From Hyphomicrobiales bacterium (GTDB taxonomy: Bacteria > Pseudomonadota > Alphaproteobacteria > Rhizobiales > Xanthobacteraceae), in NCBI GenBank assembly GCA_027307405.1, contig DAHUXA010000009.1, positions 1 to 43,122 on the forward strand: 43,122 bases of DNA, in the 5' to 3' direction. Shown one piece after another: positions 18,548-27,195 of the stretch. The notes below the pieces were generated by a model. That model saw nothing but the letters and a program-made list of their open reading frames with translations. It was not told the DNA's origin and did not search any database. Numbering within the stretch: the stretch's first letter is position 1; each line of letters starts with the position of its first letter. The position numbers and the translations under genes were made by a program.

Positions 18548-19987
18548 ATGGCCAAGCCAACCAAACTCAAAGCCCGCCTGCCGCGCGGCCTTGCCGACCG
18601 TGGGCCGGCCGAGATTGCGGCCACTCGCCACATGGTCGAAGCAATCCGCGTGGTGTTCGAGCGCTATGGCTTTGAGCCAATGGAGACACCGGCGATCGAA
18701 TATACCGACGTTCTCGGCAAGTTCCTGCCCGACCAGGACCGGCCAAACGAAGGCGTCTTTTCGTTTCAGGATGATGATGAACAATGGCTCTCGCTGCGTT
18801 ACGACCTGACCGCCCCGCTTGCGCGTTATGTGGCAGAAAATTTCCAGAACCTCGCGCTGCCGCACCGCTCGTATCGCTATGGTTGGGTATTCCGCAACGA
18901 GAAGCCGGGGCCGGGGCGCTTCCGCCAGTTCATGCAATTTGACGCGGATACGGTCGGGGCCGCTTCGATGGCCGCCGATGCCGAAATGTGCATGCTCGCG
19001 GCGGACACAATGGAAGCGCTCGGCATCCCTCGCGGCAGTTATGTGGTGAAAGTGAACAATCGCAAAATTCTCGACGGCGCGATGGATGCCCTCCAAATTC
19101 CAGCGGAAAAACACCTCACCACAATGCGCGCTATCGATAAGCTCGACCGGCTCGGTGTCGACGGCGTCAAAATGCTGCTTGGCAAGGGTCGCAAAGACGA
19201 GAGTGGCGACTTCACAAAAGGCGCCGAGCTCGCGGATTCGCAAATTGCTGGTCTCGTCGCCGCGATCACCGGGAAAAGCGACGGCGCGAGTGCCGCGACA
19301 TCAACAGCGGGTGAACAAGAGCTTGCGGAGATTGCTGCAATTGTGCGAGCAGCCGGATACGATGATCGTGTTCGCATCGACAAGACCGTTGTGCGTGGCC
19401 TCGAATATTACACTGGCCCTGTTTACGAGGTCGAACTCACCTTCGAGATCAACGATGAGAAGGGTCGCCCCGTGCGCTTCGGTTCGGTCGGCGGCGGCGG
19501 ACGTTACGACGGACTAGTGTCCCGATTCCGTGGGGAGCCAGTGCCGGCGACCGGTTTCTCTATTGGCGTCTCGCGCCTGCAAGCCGCCCTCACCCATCTC
19601 GGCAAGATCAGCGAGAAACCTGCTCCCGGGCCGGTATTGGTGACCGTGTTCGACCGCGACCGTGTTGCCGACTATCAGCGCATGGTGTCGGCGCTGCGTG
19701 CGGCCAACATCCGTGCAGAGCTTTATCTCGGCAATCCGAAGAACAATATCGGCACGCAGCTCAAATATGGCGACAAGCGCGGCTCGCCCTGCGCCATCAT
19801 TCAGGGTGGCGACGAAAAGGCGCGCGGCGAGGTCCAGATCAAAGATCTGATCCTCGGCGCCACACTGACCGGCATCAAGGACCGTGAAGAATATTTGAAG
19901 AAACAGGCCGAGGCACAGTTTGCAGTCAAGGAAGACGCGCTGGTTGAGGCCGTCCGGAACCTGCTCGCCCGGCACAAGTTGGCCTAA
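18548..19987 (+). CDS. hisS: Histidyl-tRNA synthetase, alphaproteobacterial type
   Basis: A 479-residue class II synthetase that charges tRNA-His. Class II motif 1 lies near the N-terminus, motif 2 is [21 protein letters not shown], and the histidine-binding signature is [15 protein letters not shown]. The C-terminal anticodon-binding domain includes [11 protein letters not shown] and the [17 protein letters not shown] stretch. Motif 2 has GPG where typical bacteria have the QKG of RPQKGRYRQF, which is the mark of the divergent alphaproteobacterial HisRS clade. It is larger than E. coli HisRS (424 residues). It is followed by a 600-base gap and then hisZ, its catalytically inactive paralogue. 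Confidence 0.96.
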   Translation: MAKPTKLKARLPRGLADRGPAEIAATRHMVEAIRVVFERYGFEPMETPAIEYTDVLGKFLPDQDRPNEGVFSFQDDDEQWLSLRYDLTAPLARYVAENFQNLALPHRSYRYGWVFRNEKPGPGRFRQFMQFDADTVGAASMAADAEMCMLAADTMEALGIPRGSYVVKVNNRKILDGAMDALQIPAEKHLTTMRAIDKLDRLGVDGVKMLLGKGRKDESGDFTKGAELADSQIAGLVAAITGKSDGASAATSTAGEQELAEIAAIVRAAGYDDRVRIDKTVVRGLEYYTGPVYEVELTFEINDEKGRPVRFGSVGGGGRYDGLVSRFRGEPVPATGFSIGVSRLQAALTHLGKISEKPAPGPVLVTVFDRDRVADYQRMVSALRAANIRAELYLGNPKNNIGTQLKYGDKRGSPCAIIQGGDEKARGEVQIKDLILGATLTGIKDREEYLKKQAEAQFAVKEDALVEAVRNLLARHKLA

Positions 19988-20142
19988 AGCAACGCACGAC
20001 ATTGGCGAATGAAGCGGGCAACAGCAAGACAACAGCAACAGCGGGACAGCGGCGCATGATGGGTGCTCCGAAATGAATCCGATGATGATAATATGCTACG
20101 GTACGGGTGACATCTATGGACACCGCGGCGGCGACAACGCCG

Positions 20143-20372
20143 TCATATAGTGACTATGTTACCATCCACCCGATAGCCATCATAAGCGTCAAGGCTGTAG
20201 CCAAGCATCTGCTCGACAGCATCGAAACTGTCGATGATTGACACATAGTCGATAACTTTTTCGTCGCGGAATTGAATGAAATGCGCGATGCCTTAACGAC
20301 CGCGCGCGGGACCTGTTTGCTCATCGGGTTCGTCTCCAGGCGCCAGTCAATCTTGGTTGTATTGAAATTCCC
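20143..20372 (-). pseudogene. Frameshifted remnant of an NTF2/SnoaL-like protein gene
   Basis: No ORF was listed here, but the minus strand carries two abutting frames that read as one protein. The upstream part gives NTTKIDWRLETNPMSKQVPR. One base appears to be missing near 20291, and the other frame then continues as AHFIQFRDEKVIDYVSIIDS and FDAVEQMLGYSLDAYDG to a TGA at 20143-20145. The pattern of a strand, then FRDxKVxxYxSxIDxFDxVEQxLG, is typical of the C-terminal half of small SnoaL/NTF2-like proteins. An in-frame TAA at 20373-20375 and the absence of a start show that the 5' part is lost. Family call by eye only. Confidence 0.55.
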
Positions 20373-20587
20373 TTACCCGTTCTGGGACATATGGTAAGCC
20401 TGTCCTAACCTGGGCCGTACCGGCCGCTGGCGACGGCTGGGCTGGCGCTGCAAAATTTATTAACGACGACAAACATTTGACGGCTCTGACCGTTAAGCCC
20501 AGCACTCGAACGTCGTCGAATCCTTAAGGCCGGCATGCTAAAGGCCGGCCCGCAAACCCCGGATTTGCAGTTGTTTTTGGAACCGCA
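20373..20587. other. Intergenic region upstream of hisZ with an inverted repeat
   Basis: About 215 bases without a recognisable gene. It holds a 7-bp inverted repeat (GGCCGGC, loop ATGCTAAAG, GCCGGCC) at 20528-20550, some 37 bases before the hisZ start, so it would lie in the 5' leader. A TTGACG at 20477-20482 could be a -35 box, but no good -10 follows at normal spacing. No run of His codons, and so no classical histidine leader peptide, was seen. The 19988-20142 stretch after hisS holds only a 25-codon ORF with no supporting features. Confidence 0.4.
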
Positions 20588-21742
20588 ATGGACGCGAGCG
20601 TGACAACGCAAAGGCAACAGCCCGACACGCGGGCCGAGGCGCTGGTCGCTTCCTATGAGCGCGCGGGCTATGTCCGTGTTGCGCCCGCGCTGTTGCAGCC
20701 AGCGGAGCCGTTCCTTGACCTGTCCGGCGAAGACATCCGTCGGCGCATGTATCTGACGACTGCGCCGGACGGCGATGAGTTCTGCCTTCGTCCGGACCTC
20801 ACCATTCCCGTGTCTCGCGACTATCTCGCATCATCCGCCGCAGGAAAGCCCGCGAGCTACTGTTATCTCGGTCCGGTATTCCGTCATCGCAGGGACGCGG
20901 CCGCAGAATTTTTGCAAGCGGGCATTGAATCGTTTGGCCGTGCCGACAAAGCGGCCGCCGATGCTGAGATGCTGTCGCTTGGCCTGGAAGCGACAGCGCA
21001 CTACGGCGTCGCCGCACCCGATATCCAGATCGGCGACGTCACACTGTTCGCGAGCCTCATCGCGGGACTTGACCTGCCACCGGCCTGGAAGCGCCGGCTG
21101 ATCAAGGATTTCAACCGCAAGACCAATCTGGCGCAGGATCTCGATCGACTCGTGCTCGGTGGCAACAATGCACGACCCGAATATCAAGGCGTATTGGCCG
21201 CGCTTGCCGGTTCCGATCCGAAGGGCGCGCACGCACTGGTGACCGACCTGTTGTCCATCGCGGGCATCAACGCAGTCGGGGGACGCTCAGTCGGCGAGAT
21301 CGCGGACCGCTTTCTCGAACAATCCGCGCTCGGCGCCAGCGCCAAGCTGCCGCGCGAGGTACGCGGATTGATTGAGCGCTTTCTTGCCATTCAAGGTAAT
21401 CCGGACGAGGCCGCTGCTGCTCTGCGCACGTTGGCGCGTGAAGCCAAGATGATGTCTGCACTCACGCCAGCGCTCGATCAGTTCGAAAGCCGTACCGGAT
21501 TTCTCGAGGCCCGCGGCGTCGACGTGAAACGAGTTCATTTTTCGACCGCTTTTAGCCGCGGTTTCGATTACTACACCGGTCTCGTCTTTGAACTGACTGA
21601 TCCGAAGCGCACCGGCGATCCCCTCGTCGCTGGCGGCCGTTACGACGAGTTGCTCACGCGCCTCGGCGCGGTCAATCCGATTCCAGCTGTTGGTTTCGCT
21701 GTTTGGATCGAGCGGCTGGCTGTCTACGGAGGCGCGTCATGA
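20588..21742 (+). CDS. hisZ: ATP phosphoribosyltransferase regulatory subunit HisZ
   Basis: A 384-residue paralogue of the HisRS catalytic core that lacks the anticodon domain and serves as the regulatory subunit of HisG in the first step of histidine biosynthesis. It keeps the class II core ([26 protein letters not shown]) and the [12 protein letters not shown] block that corresponds to the histidine-binding region of HisRS. It ends with ATGA, overlapping the hisG start, so the two subunits should be made together. Position three genes downstream of a true hisS separates the two paralogues clearly. Confidence 0.94.
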   Translation: MDASVTTQRQQPDTRAEALVASYERAGYVRVAPALLQPAEPFLDLSGEDIRRRMYLTTAPDGDEFCLRPDLTIPVSRDYLASSAAGKPASYCYLGPVFRHRRDAAAEFLQAGIESFGRADKAAADAEMLSLGLEATAHYGVAAPDIQIGDVTLFASLIAGLDLPPAWKRRLIKDFNRKTNLAQDLDRLVLGGNNARPEYQGVLAALAGSDPKGAHALVTDLLSIAGINAVGGRSVGEIADRFLEQSALGASAKLPREVRGLIERFLAIQGNPDEAAAALRTLAREAKMMSALTPALDQFESRTGFLEARGVDVKRVHFSTAFSRGFDYYTGLVFELTDPKRTGDPLVAGGRYDELLTRLGAVNPIPAVGFAVWIERLAVYGGAS

Positions 21743-22710
21743 GTGAGCCTCTGGTGCTTGCCGTTCCGGCCAAGGGCCGCCTGCAGGAAAACGCGGAAGC
21801 ATTCTTTGCGCGCGCTGGGCTAACGCTCATCAAGCCGCGCGGCGCGCGCGACTACCGCGGTGCCGTCGCCGGTCTGGACGGTGTGGAGGTCGCGTATCTA
21901 TCGGCATCTGAAATCACCAGTCAGCTCGCGGCGGGTGCTGTACATCTTGGCGTCACGGGCGAGGATTTGGTTCGTGAGATGATCCCTGACGCAGACAAAC
22001 GTGTGATACTCATCGAAGGCCTTGGCTTTGGTTTTGCCAATGTCGTGGTCGCAGTGCCACAGGCTTGGATCGACGTGCGCACGATGTCCGATATCGACGA
22101 CGTCACCACGTCCTTCCGTCAGCACCACGACCGCAAGATGCGGGTGGCGACCAAATACGTCAATCTGACGCGAGATTTTTTCTCCTTGTGCGGCATCGTT
22201 GATTACCGCATCGTCGAGAGCTCGGGCGCGACTGAAGGCGCGCCTGCCGCCGGCACCGCCGAGATGATCGTCGACATCACTACCACCGGCACGACGCTTG
22301 CTGCCAACGGCCTGAAAGTCGTGGAGGATGGCACCATCCTGCGCTCGCAGGCAAACCTCGTGGCGGCGCGCAGCGCCGCGTGGGGCCAGAATGAACGCGA
22401 CCTCGCTCGCATAATCCTTGACAGGGTGGCCGCACAGGCGCGCGCACGCGCCTTCCGTGAGGTTCGCGCACGATTTGCCGCCGGCACCGATATGTTGGTC
22501 GAAAACGCCAAGCGGAAATTCAATATCGAAGCGCCATTCGGTGGCCCAACAGGAGCGGGCGTGTTGACGCTGCACTGCCCGCCGGATCAGGTCTACGCGC
22601 TGACCAGCTTCCTGCGCGAGAACGGCGCTGAGGCGGTCGCGGTAGCCGAACTCGGTTACGTGTTCTCGCGCGACAACCCGCTCTACGCGAAGCTCGAAGC
22701 GGGGCTTTAG
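21739..22710 (+). CDS. hisG: ATP phosphoribosyltransferase catalytic subunit HisG
   Basis: Catalyses condensation of ATP with PRPP, the committed step to histidine. The start used here is ATG 21739 ([19 protein letters not shown]), overlapping hisZ; the track start at 21703 lies inside hisZ. The PRPP loop is [16 protein letters not shown] at about residues 184-199. At 323 residues it is much longer than the short, HisZ-dependent class (about 210). The last 60 residues ([20 protein letters not shown] and a [14 protein letters not shown] stretch) resemble the ACT-like C-terminal domain of the long class. HisZ and a long-looking HisG thus occur together. Confidence 0.94.
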   Translation: MSEPLVLAVPAKGRLQENAEAFFARAGLTLIKPRGARDYRGAVAGLDGVEVAYLSASEITSQLAAGAVHLGVTGEDLVREMIPDADKRVILIEGLGFGFANVVVAVPQAWIDVRTMSDIDDVTTSFRQHHDRKMRVATKYVNLTRDFFSLCGIVDYRIVESSGATEGAPAAGTAEMIVDITTTGTTLAANGLKVVEDGTILRSQANLVAARSAAWGQNERDLARIILDRVAAQARARAFREVRARFAAGTDMLVENAKRKFNIEAPFGGPTGAGVLTLHCPPDQVYALTSFLRENGAEAVAVAELGYVFSRDNPLYAKLEAGL

Positions 22711-23948
22711 AACAATTCAAAGTCAATCGGTTTGTGCCGGTCGAGCGTGCGATGCACGGGTGGCAGCGGGTATTTCAAGCCGCTGGCACAGTTAAACAAC
22801 ACGACCTGATCGGTGCGCTTTACGCGTCCATCCGCAAGGCTCTGCTTATAAGCTGCATAGGTTGCTGCACCTTCCGGGCAGATGAGAAAGCCCTCCTCGC
22901 AAGCCATTTCCTCAAGTGCAGCGCTGATTGCCTCATCAGGTATCGCGATGGCAAAACCGCCGCTCTCACGTACGGCGCGCAGGATGAGGAAGTCACCGAT
23001 AGCCTGCGGCACGCGGATGCCGGAAGCGATTGTGTGCGCGTTTTCCCAGCGGGGCGCGTGTTCTTGGCCCGCCTCGAAGGCGTTCACCATCGGCGCGCAA
23101 CCGGTGGCCTGCACCGCGACCATGCGTGGACGCTTCTTGCCAATGAAACCAATGGCCTCCAGCTCGGCGAAAGCCTTCCACATGCCGATCAATCCCGTGC
23201 CACCCCCCGTCGGATAGAAGATCACGTCCGGCACTTGCCAGCCGAGCTGCTCGGCGAGCTCGAGGCCCATCGTTTTTTTTCCTTCGATCCGGTACGGCTC
23301 CTTCAAGGTAGACGTGTCGAACCAGCCAACTTTCGCTTTCCCTTCCCCGACAATCTTGCCGCAGTCGTCGATCAACCCGTTGACGCGATAAACAGTCGCT
23401 CCTTGCAATGCGATCTCGCTGACATTCACCTCCGGCGTGTCCTCCGGACAAAAAATAGTGGTCTTGATGGCGGCACGCGAAGCATAGGCAGCAAGCGCCG
23501 CGCCGGCATTGCCATTGGTCGGCATCGCCATGTGCTTGATGCCAAGCGCCTTGGCCATCGAGACTGCCATCACCAGCCCGCGCGCCTTGAACGAACCCGT
23601 CGGCAAGCGGCCTTCGTCCTTCACGAGGATTTCGCCGCCGCCAAGCTTCGCGGAAAGGCGCGGCATGCGCACAATCGGCGTCATCACTTCGCCCAAGCTG
23701 ACGATGTCCACAGCTTTGCGAACCGGCAGTAATTCGCGATAGCGCCAAAGATCGGGGGCGCGCGCCGCAAGGGTTTCCTTGTTCAGCGCTTTGCGAACGC
23801 CTTCGAGATCATAGCGAACCAACAGCGGCTTTCCTGCTCTCGACAAGTTGTGCACCTGATCGGCCTCGTGGCGCTCGCCGGTCATCGCGCATTCGAGATA
23901 CGTGACAAAGCACGGAAGCTTGGCCGTCAAGTTGTCATCGTGGTGCAT
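22707..23948 (-). CDS. Threonine synthase-like PLP enzyme
   Basis: A 413-residue fold-type II PLP protein, close to threonine synthase, which converts O-phosphohomoserine to threonine. The PLP lysine is in [15 protein letters not shown], the phosphate-binding region is [16 protein letters not shown], and the C-terminal glycine loop is [12 protein letters not shown]. The N-terminus ([20 protein letters not shown]) corresponds to the small zinc-ribbon region of the family but keeps only one Cys. ATG 23948 ([10 protein letters not shown]) is preferred to the track start at 24011. It overlaps hisG by four bases in convergent orientation. A second, canonical thrC may exist elsewhere, so activity on another amino acid is possible. 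Confidence 0.85.
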   Translation of the reverse strand: MHHDDNLTAKLPCFVTYLECAMTGERHEADQVHNLSRAGKPLLVRYDLEGVRKALNKETLAARAPDLWRYRELLPVRKAVDIVSLGEVMTPIVRMPRLSAKLGGGEILVKDEGRLPTGSFKARGLVMAVSMAKALGIKHMAMPTNGNAGAALAAYASRAAIKTTIFCPEDTPEVNVSEIALQGATVYRVNGLIDDCGKIVGEGKAKVGWFDTSTLKEPYRIEGKKTMGLELAEQLGWQVPDVIFYPTGGGTGLIGMWKAFAELEAIGFIGKKRPRMVAVQATGCAPMVNAFEAGQEHAPRWENAHTIASGIRVPQAIGDFLILRAVRESGGFAIAIPDEAISAALEEMACEEGFLICPEGAATYAAYKQSLADGRVKRTDQVVLFNCASGLKYPLPPVHRTLDRHKPIDFELF

Positions 23949-23979
23949 AGTCAGACTCAGTTTCCGCACGGGGCAAGAG

Positions 23980-24441
23980 TCAGCTGGCGTCACTGTCCGG
24001 CTGGCGTACACGGAATACTACGAAGTGCGAAAGCGAGAAATTGACGACGAAGCTCGCCAAGATAGACACTAACTTCGCAAACAGTACTGGCAGGAGGTAG
24101 GAAAGGGCGAACAGAATTGCCGTGCTTGACACCATGCCGGCAACGCCCGAGGCGGCAAAGCTTGTGTAGTCGCGCCAACGCAGAACGCGTCCCGATTCTG
24201 GACCGAAGGTAATGAAGGAGTTCATCACATAGGAGCATGTCACCGCCACAAGCCATGCCAAAACGTTTGCCGGCACCAATGGCCAGTGCAGGTAGGTGGC
24301 AGTTGTCCAAAAAACGCTGAAATCAATGGCAGTATTGACAACGCCGACCAGCGCGAAACTCACGGCCTTGAGCGCAAGAGCACGCTCGTGCCAGGCCACG
24401 ACGAGACGGTCGAAGATGTTTTGCAGGGGCGCTGGGATCAT
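23980..24441 (-). CDS. GtrA-like membrane protein
   Basis: A small (about 153-residue) protein with four hydrophobic segments and the GtrA pattern: FALVGVVNTAIDFSVFW in the first helix, LAWLVAVTCSYVMNSFITFG in the middle, and LASFVVNFSLSHFVVFR at the end. GtrA proteins are thought to help move polyprenyl-phosphate-linked sugars across the inner membrane or to assist the matching GT2 enzyme. The track starts at 24546, but ATG 24441 (MIPAPLQNIF) is a better start. It is divergent from a GT2 gene of the GtrB/DPM1 type, and the pair probably shares a 109-base promoter region. Confidence 0.85.
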   Translation of the reverse strand: MIPAPLQNIFDRLVVAWHERALALKAVSFALVGVVNTAIDFSVFWTTATYLHWPLVPANVLAWLVAVTCSYVMNSFITFGPESGRVLRWRDYTSFAASGVAGMVSSTAILFALSYLLPVLFAKLVSILASFVVNFSLSHFVVFRVRQPDSDAS

Positions 24442-24550
24442 CGTCCGCTTTCGATTAGCACGGCAAATGATGTCCCGGTAGGCCGGGCGCGACAGCGCCA
24501 TTCCGGTGCGGTATAGATCGCCAGAAAATGAGGGTGGCAAGGTCAATCAT

Positions 24551-25591
24551 ATGGCGGTGAAACCGACCAAAGCAGGCACACGCACGCGTCCAACGTCCAC
24601 GCCGACGCTGTCGGTCGTCGTGCCTTTGTTCAACGAGGCCAAGGGTCTGCCGGCCTTGCATGAGCGTATCGCCGAGGTCGCGCGTTACTTACAGGTCAAG
24701 CGCGGGCTAAACCTCGAAATAGTGTACGTCGACGATGGCAGCAGCGATGGGACGAGCGACGTCGCCAAATCCTTGCCCGCTATACCGCTCGACATTCAGG
24801 TGGTCACGTTATCGCGCAATTTCGGTAAGGAAGCTGCCTTGCTCGCCGGCCTCGATCACGCTCGTCCAGGCGCCGTGTTATTCATGGACGGCGACGGACA
24901 GCATCCCCCGGATTTGATCGACACTCTGGTCGCACGCTGGCTCGATGATAGTTACGACGTGGTCTACACTGCCAAGGCACACCGCGAGAACGAGGCCTTG
25001 TTAAGACGGATTGGCGTTCGGTTATTCTACGCACTGCTCAACTGGGGAGCACGCCACAAAATTCCGGAAGATGCCGGCGATTTCCGCTTGTTGTCGGCGC
25101 GTGCCGCAGAGGCGATGCGTCAGATGCCGGAACGCAACCGGTTCTTTAAGGGACTGTCGAGCTGGATCGGTTTTCGTCAGGTGCGCGTAGACTATGAGCC
25201 GGCAGCGCGCAAACATGGTGCGACAAGCTGGAACGTGCGGATGCTGGTGGGCCTCTCAATCGAAGGACTCACGTCGTTCTCTGTGGCACCACTGCGCGTC
25301 GCCAGCCTGCTGGGCGTATTGCTGGCCTTGACCGCTCTCTTTTTCGGCAGCTGGATCGTGTTGGAAACGCTTCTCTACGGCAAAGACGTGCCAGGCTATC
25401 CCTCGCTAGTGGTCAGCGTGATGGTGATCGGCGGCGTGCAGCTAATCCTCATCGGCGTATTGGGCGAATACGTCGGCAAGATGCTGTCCGAGATCAAAGG
25501 CCGGCCGGTCTATTTCGTCGCCGAACACAGCGTGAAGCGCGCGAGTGAATCGGCCAAGGCCCGGCCGGTAACATCTCGCGCGGCTGAGTAA
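24551..25591 (+). CDS. GT2 polyprenyl-phosphate glycosyltransferase (GtrB/ArnC/FlmF-like)
   Basis: A 346-residue family 2 glycosyltransferase that should attach a sugar from a nucleotide sugar to undecaprenyl phosphate on the inner face of the membrane. Motifs are LSVVVPLFNEAKGLPAL, VYVDDGSSDGTSD, LSRNFGKEAALLAGLDHA, the DXD-like FMDGDGQHPP, and NRFFKGLSSWIGF. Two C-terminal hydrophobic segments anchor it (VASLLGVLLALTALFFGSW and a VMVIGGVQLILIGVLGEY stretch). ATG 24551 (MAVKPTKAG) is used instead of the track start. It lies 11 bases ahead of the YdjC-like deacetylase. The sugar is unknown. Confidence 0.9.
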   Translation: MAVKPTKAGTRTRPTSTPTLSVVVPLFNEAKGLPALHERIAEVARYLQVKRGLNLEIVYVDDGSSDGTSDVAKSLPAIPLDIQVVTLSRNFGKEAALLAGLDHARPGAVLFMDGDGQHPPDLIDTLVARWLDDSYDVVYTAKAHRENEALLRRIGVRLFYALLNWGARHKIPEDAGDFRLLSARAAEAMRQMPERNRFFKGLSSWIGFRQVRVDYEPAARKHGATSWNVRMLVGLSIEGLTSFSVAPLRVASLLGVLLALTALFFGSWIVLETLLYGKDVPGYPSLVVSVMVIGGVQLILIGVLGEYVGKMLSEIKGRPVYFVAEHSVKRASESAKARPVTSRAAE

Positions 25592-25602
25592 CTCGGCCCA
25601 TC

Positions 25603-26469
25603 ATGCGCACGGCACTTCGCCGCATTTGGCTGTGCGCCGATGACTACGGTATTTCTCCAGGCGTCAACGCCGGCATTCGCGAGTTGATCGTACGCGGACG
25701 TATAAATGCGACCTCGGTCATGGTGGCAGCGCCGTATTTCAACAAGGATGAAGTAGCCGCGCTCGATACGCTCAATTCAGGCAAAAAGCGCGCGGCTGTC
25801 GGATTGCACGTGACACTCACCGCGCCGTTCAAGCCATTGAGCGCGAATTTTGTGCCCGCGCGCGAGGGTCGATTTTTACCCCTCAACAATATGTTGCGGG
25901 CGGCGGCCACTCGACGGCTGAAGTCTGAAGCGCTGGTGATCGAAATCGCGACACAACTAAGGACATTTATCGAGGCCTTTGGCCAGCCGCCGGATTTTCT
26001 TGACGGCCATCAGCATGTGCATTTGTTCCCCCAAGTGCGGGACGCGTTCCTGCAAGTCGCCGCGCGTGGAGCACCCGACGCCTGGGTGAGGCAGTGCGGC
26101 CGTTCGCGTCCCAGCCGGCGCGTGCCTGATCGCAAGGCGCTAACGCTCGATATTTTGAGCATTGGTTTTCGCCGCAAGGCGAAACGAATGGGAGTTCCGA
26201 CCAACCCGGCTTTCGCAGGAACCTACGCTTTCAACGCCAAGGCCAATTTCGCCAAAATATTTCGGAGCTTCCTGCCAGGCCTGCCCGACGGCGGTCTAAT
26301 TATGTGTCATCCTGGCTTTGTCGATCCCGAGTTAAGAGCGCTCGATTCGCTGACGATGCTACGCCAGCACGAATTTGCCTTCTTTAATTCCAATGCTTGC
26401 CCGGAGTTGCTGGCCGAACACGGCGTCGCGCTTGGGCCCCCCACTGGCAAAAATGGCGGCGGCGCCTAG
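25603..26469 (+). CDS. YdjC/ChbG/HpnK-family carbohydrate deacetylase
   Basis: A 288-residue metal-dependent deacetylase of the YdjC (ChbG/HpnK/NaxD) family. The metal site is visible in LCADDYGISPGVNAGI (Asp), GLHVTLTAPF (His) and DGHQHVHLFPQVRDAF (His residues), and a CHPGFVDPEL motif follows near the C-terminus. Members remove acetyl from N-acetylated sugars: ChbG acts on chitobiose, NaxD on undecaprenyl-phosphate-GalNAc, and HpnK sits in hopanoid clusters. Coupling to a GT2 polyprenyl-phosphate transferase here (11-base gap) favours a lipid-linked sugar substrate; this is inference. No hopanoid gene is in the window. Confidence 0.87.
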   Translation: MRTALRRIWLCADDYGISPGVNAGIRELIVRGRINATSVMVAAPYFNKDEVAALDTLNSGKKRAAVGLHVTLTAPFKPLSANFVPAREGRFLPLNNMLRAAATRRLKSEALVIEIATQLRTFIEAFGQPPDFLDGHQHVHLFPQVRDAFLQVAARGAPDAWVRQCGRSRPSRRVPDRKALTLDILSIGFRRKAKRMGVPTNPAFAGTYAFNAKANFAKIFRSFLPGLPDGGLIMCHPGFVDPELRALDSLTMLRQHEFAFFNSNACPELLAEHGVALGPPTGKNGGGA

Positions 26470-26500
26470 ATAACAGCGCCGACGGCCATGGGAGGACATC

Positions 26501-27190
26501 ATGACGCCGCAAGAACGCCAAATGGTTGATGATCTGTTTGACCGGCTCGCACGGCTGGAAACAGCCCCACGCGATGCAGCAGCCGAGCGCGCGATCGCAG
26601 ACGGCCTTGCCAGTGCACCGCACGCGATTTATCCGCTCGTCCAGACTGTGCTGGTGCAAGACGAGGCGCTCAAGCGCGCCGACGCTCGCATCCGCGAGCT
26701 CTCAGGTGAGGGTTCCGGCAAACCTACGGGCAGCTTTCTTGATAGCATGCGTCAGGCGCTGACCGGACGCGCATCTGTACCAAGCGTGAACCCGAACACG
26801 TCAGTGGAACCCGATCCGCGCTGGAACAGGGACGGTACTGTTGGTGCAGCCGCAGGCCCTTCGCCGGGAGGCTCCTTCCTTGGCACCGCTGCGGCATCCG
26901 CCGCCGGAGTGATTGGCGGCGCTCTGTTGCTCAATTCGATCAGCTCGATGTTCGGCCATCACGGCAGCAGCGCGTTTGCGGCAATGCCGCCGACCGGCTC
27001 GCCGTGGGACAATAGTGCCGCTGGTAGCGACCTCGCGCGCGAGGCGGGTCTCAATGACATCGAGAGCGGTGCGCGCGGCGACATACAGCCAGCTGGGCTT
27101 TTTGATGATGACGAAGCTGGCGATGTATCTGATCTTGGGGATTTCGGCGGCGACGTGGGTGGAGATTTCGGCGGCGGCGACAGCGCCTGA
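26501..27190 (+). CDS. DUF2076 domain-containing protein
   Basis: A 229-residue protein that begins MTPQERQMVDDLFDRLARLE and continues with the helical HAIYPLVQTVLVQDEALKRAD block typical of DUF2076. A Gly, Ala and Ser-rich middle contains a hydrophobic stretch (AAASAAGVIGGALLLNSISSM) that could be a membrane segment. The end is acidic and glycine-rich (GDFGGDVGGDFGGGDSA). The domain's function is not established. A GGAGG Shine-Dalgarno lies just before the ATG. It is 31 bases after the deacetylase gene and probably cotranscribed, but there is no evidence that it takes part in sugar metabolism. Confidence 0.88.
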   Translation: MTPQERQMVDDLFDRLARLETAPRDAAAERAIADGLASAPHAIYPLVQTVLVQDEALKRADARIRELSGEGSGKPTGSFLDSMRQALTGRASVPSVNPNTSVEPDPRWNRDGTVGAAAGPSPGGSFLGTAAASAAGVIGGALLLNSISSMFGHHGSSAFAAMPPTGSPWDNSAAGSDLAREAGLNDIESGARGDIQPAGLFDDDEAGDVSDLGDFGGDVGGDFGGGDSA

Positions 27191-27195
27191 GCCAA

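Noticed and set aside
18470-19243. A 257-codon minus-strand ORF opposite the start of hisS
   Set aside because: A shadow frame; it could have suggested a regulator ahead of hisS, but it has no recognisable motif.
20073-20150. A 25-codon ORF after hisS (MNPMMIICYGTGDIYGHRGG) considered as a leader peptide
   Set aside because: It has only two separated His-region codons, no clear Shine-Dalgarno and no following terminator, and it runs into the NTF2-like remnant on the other strand.
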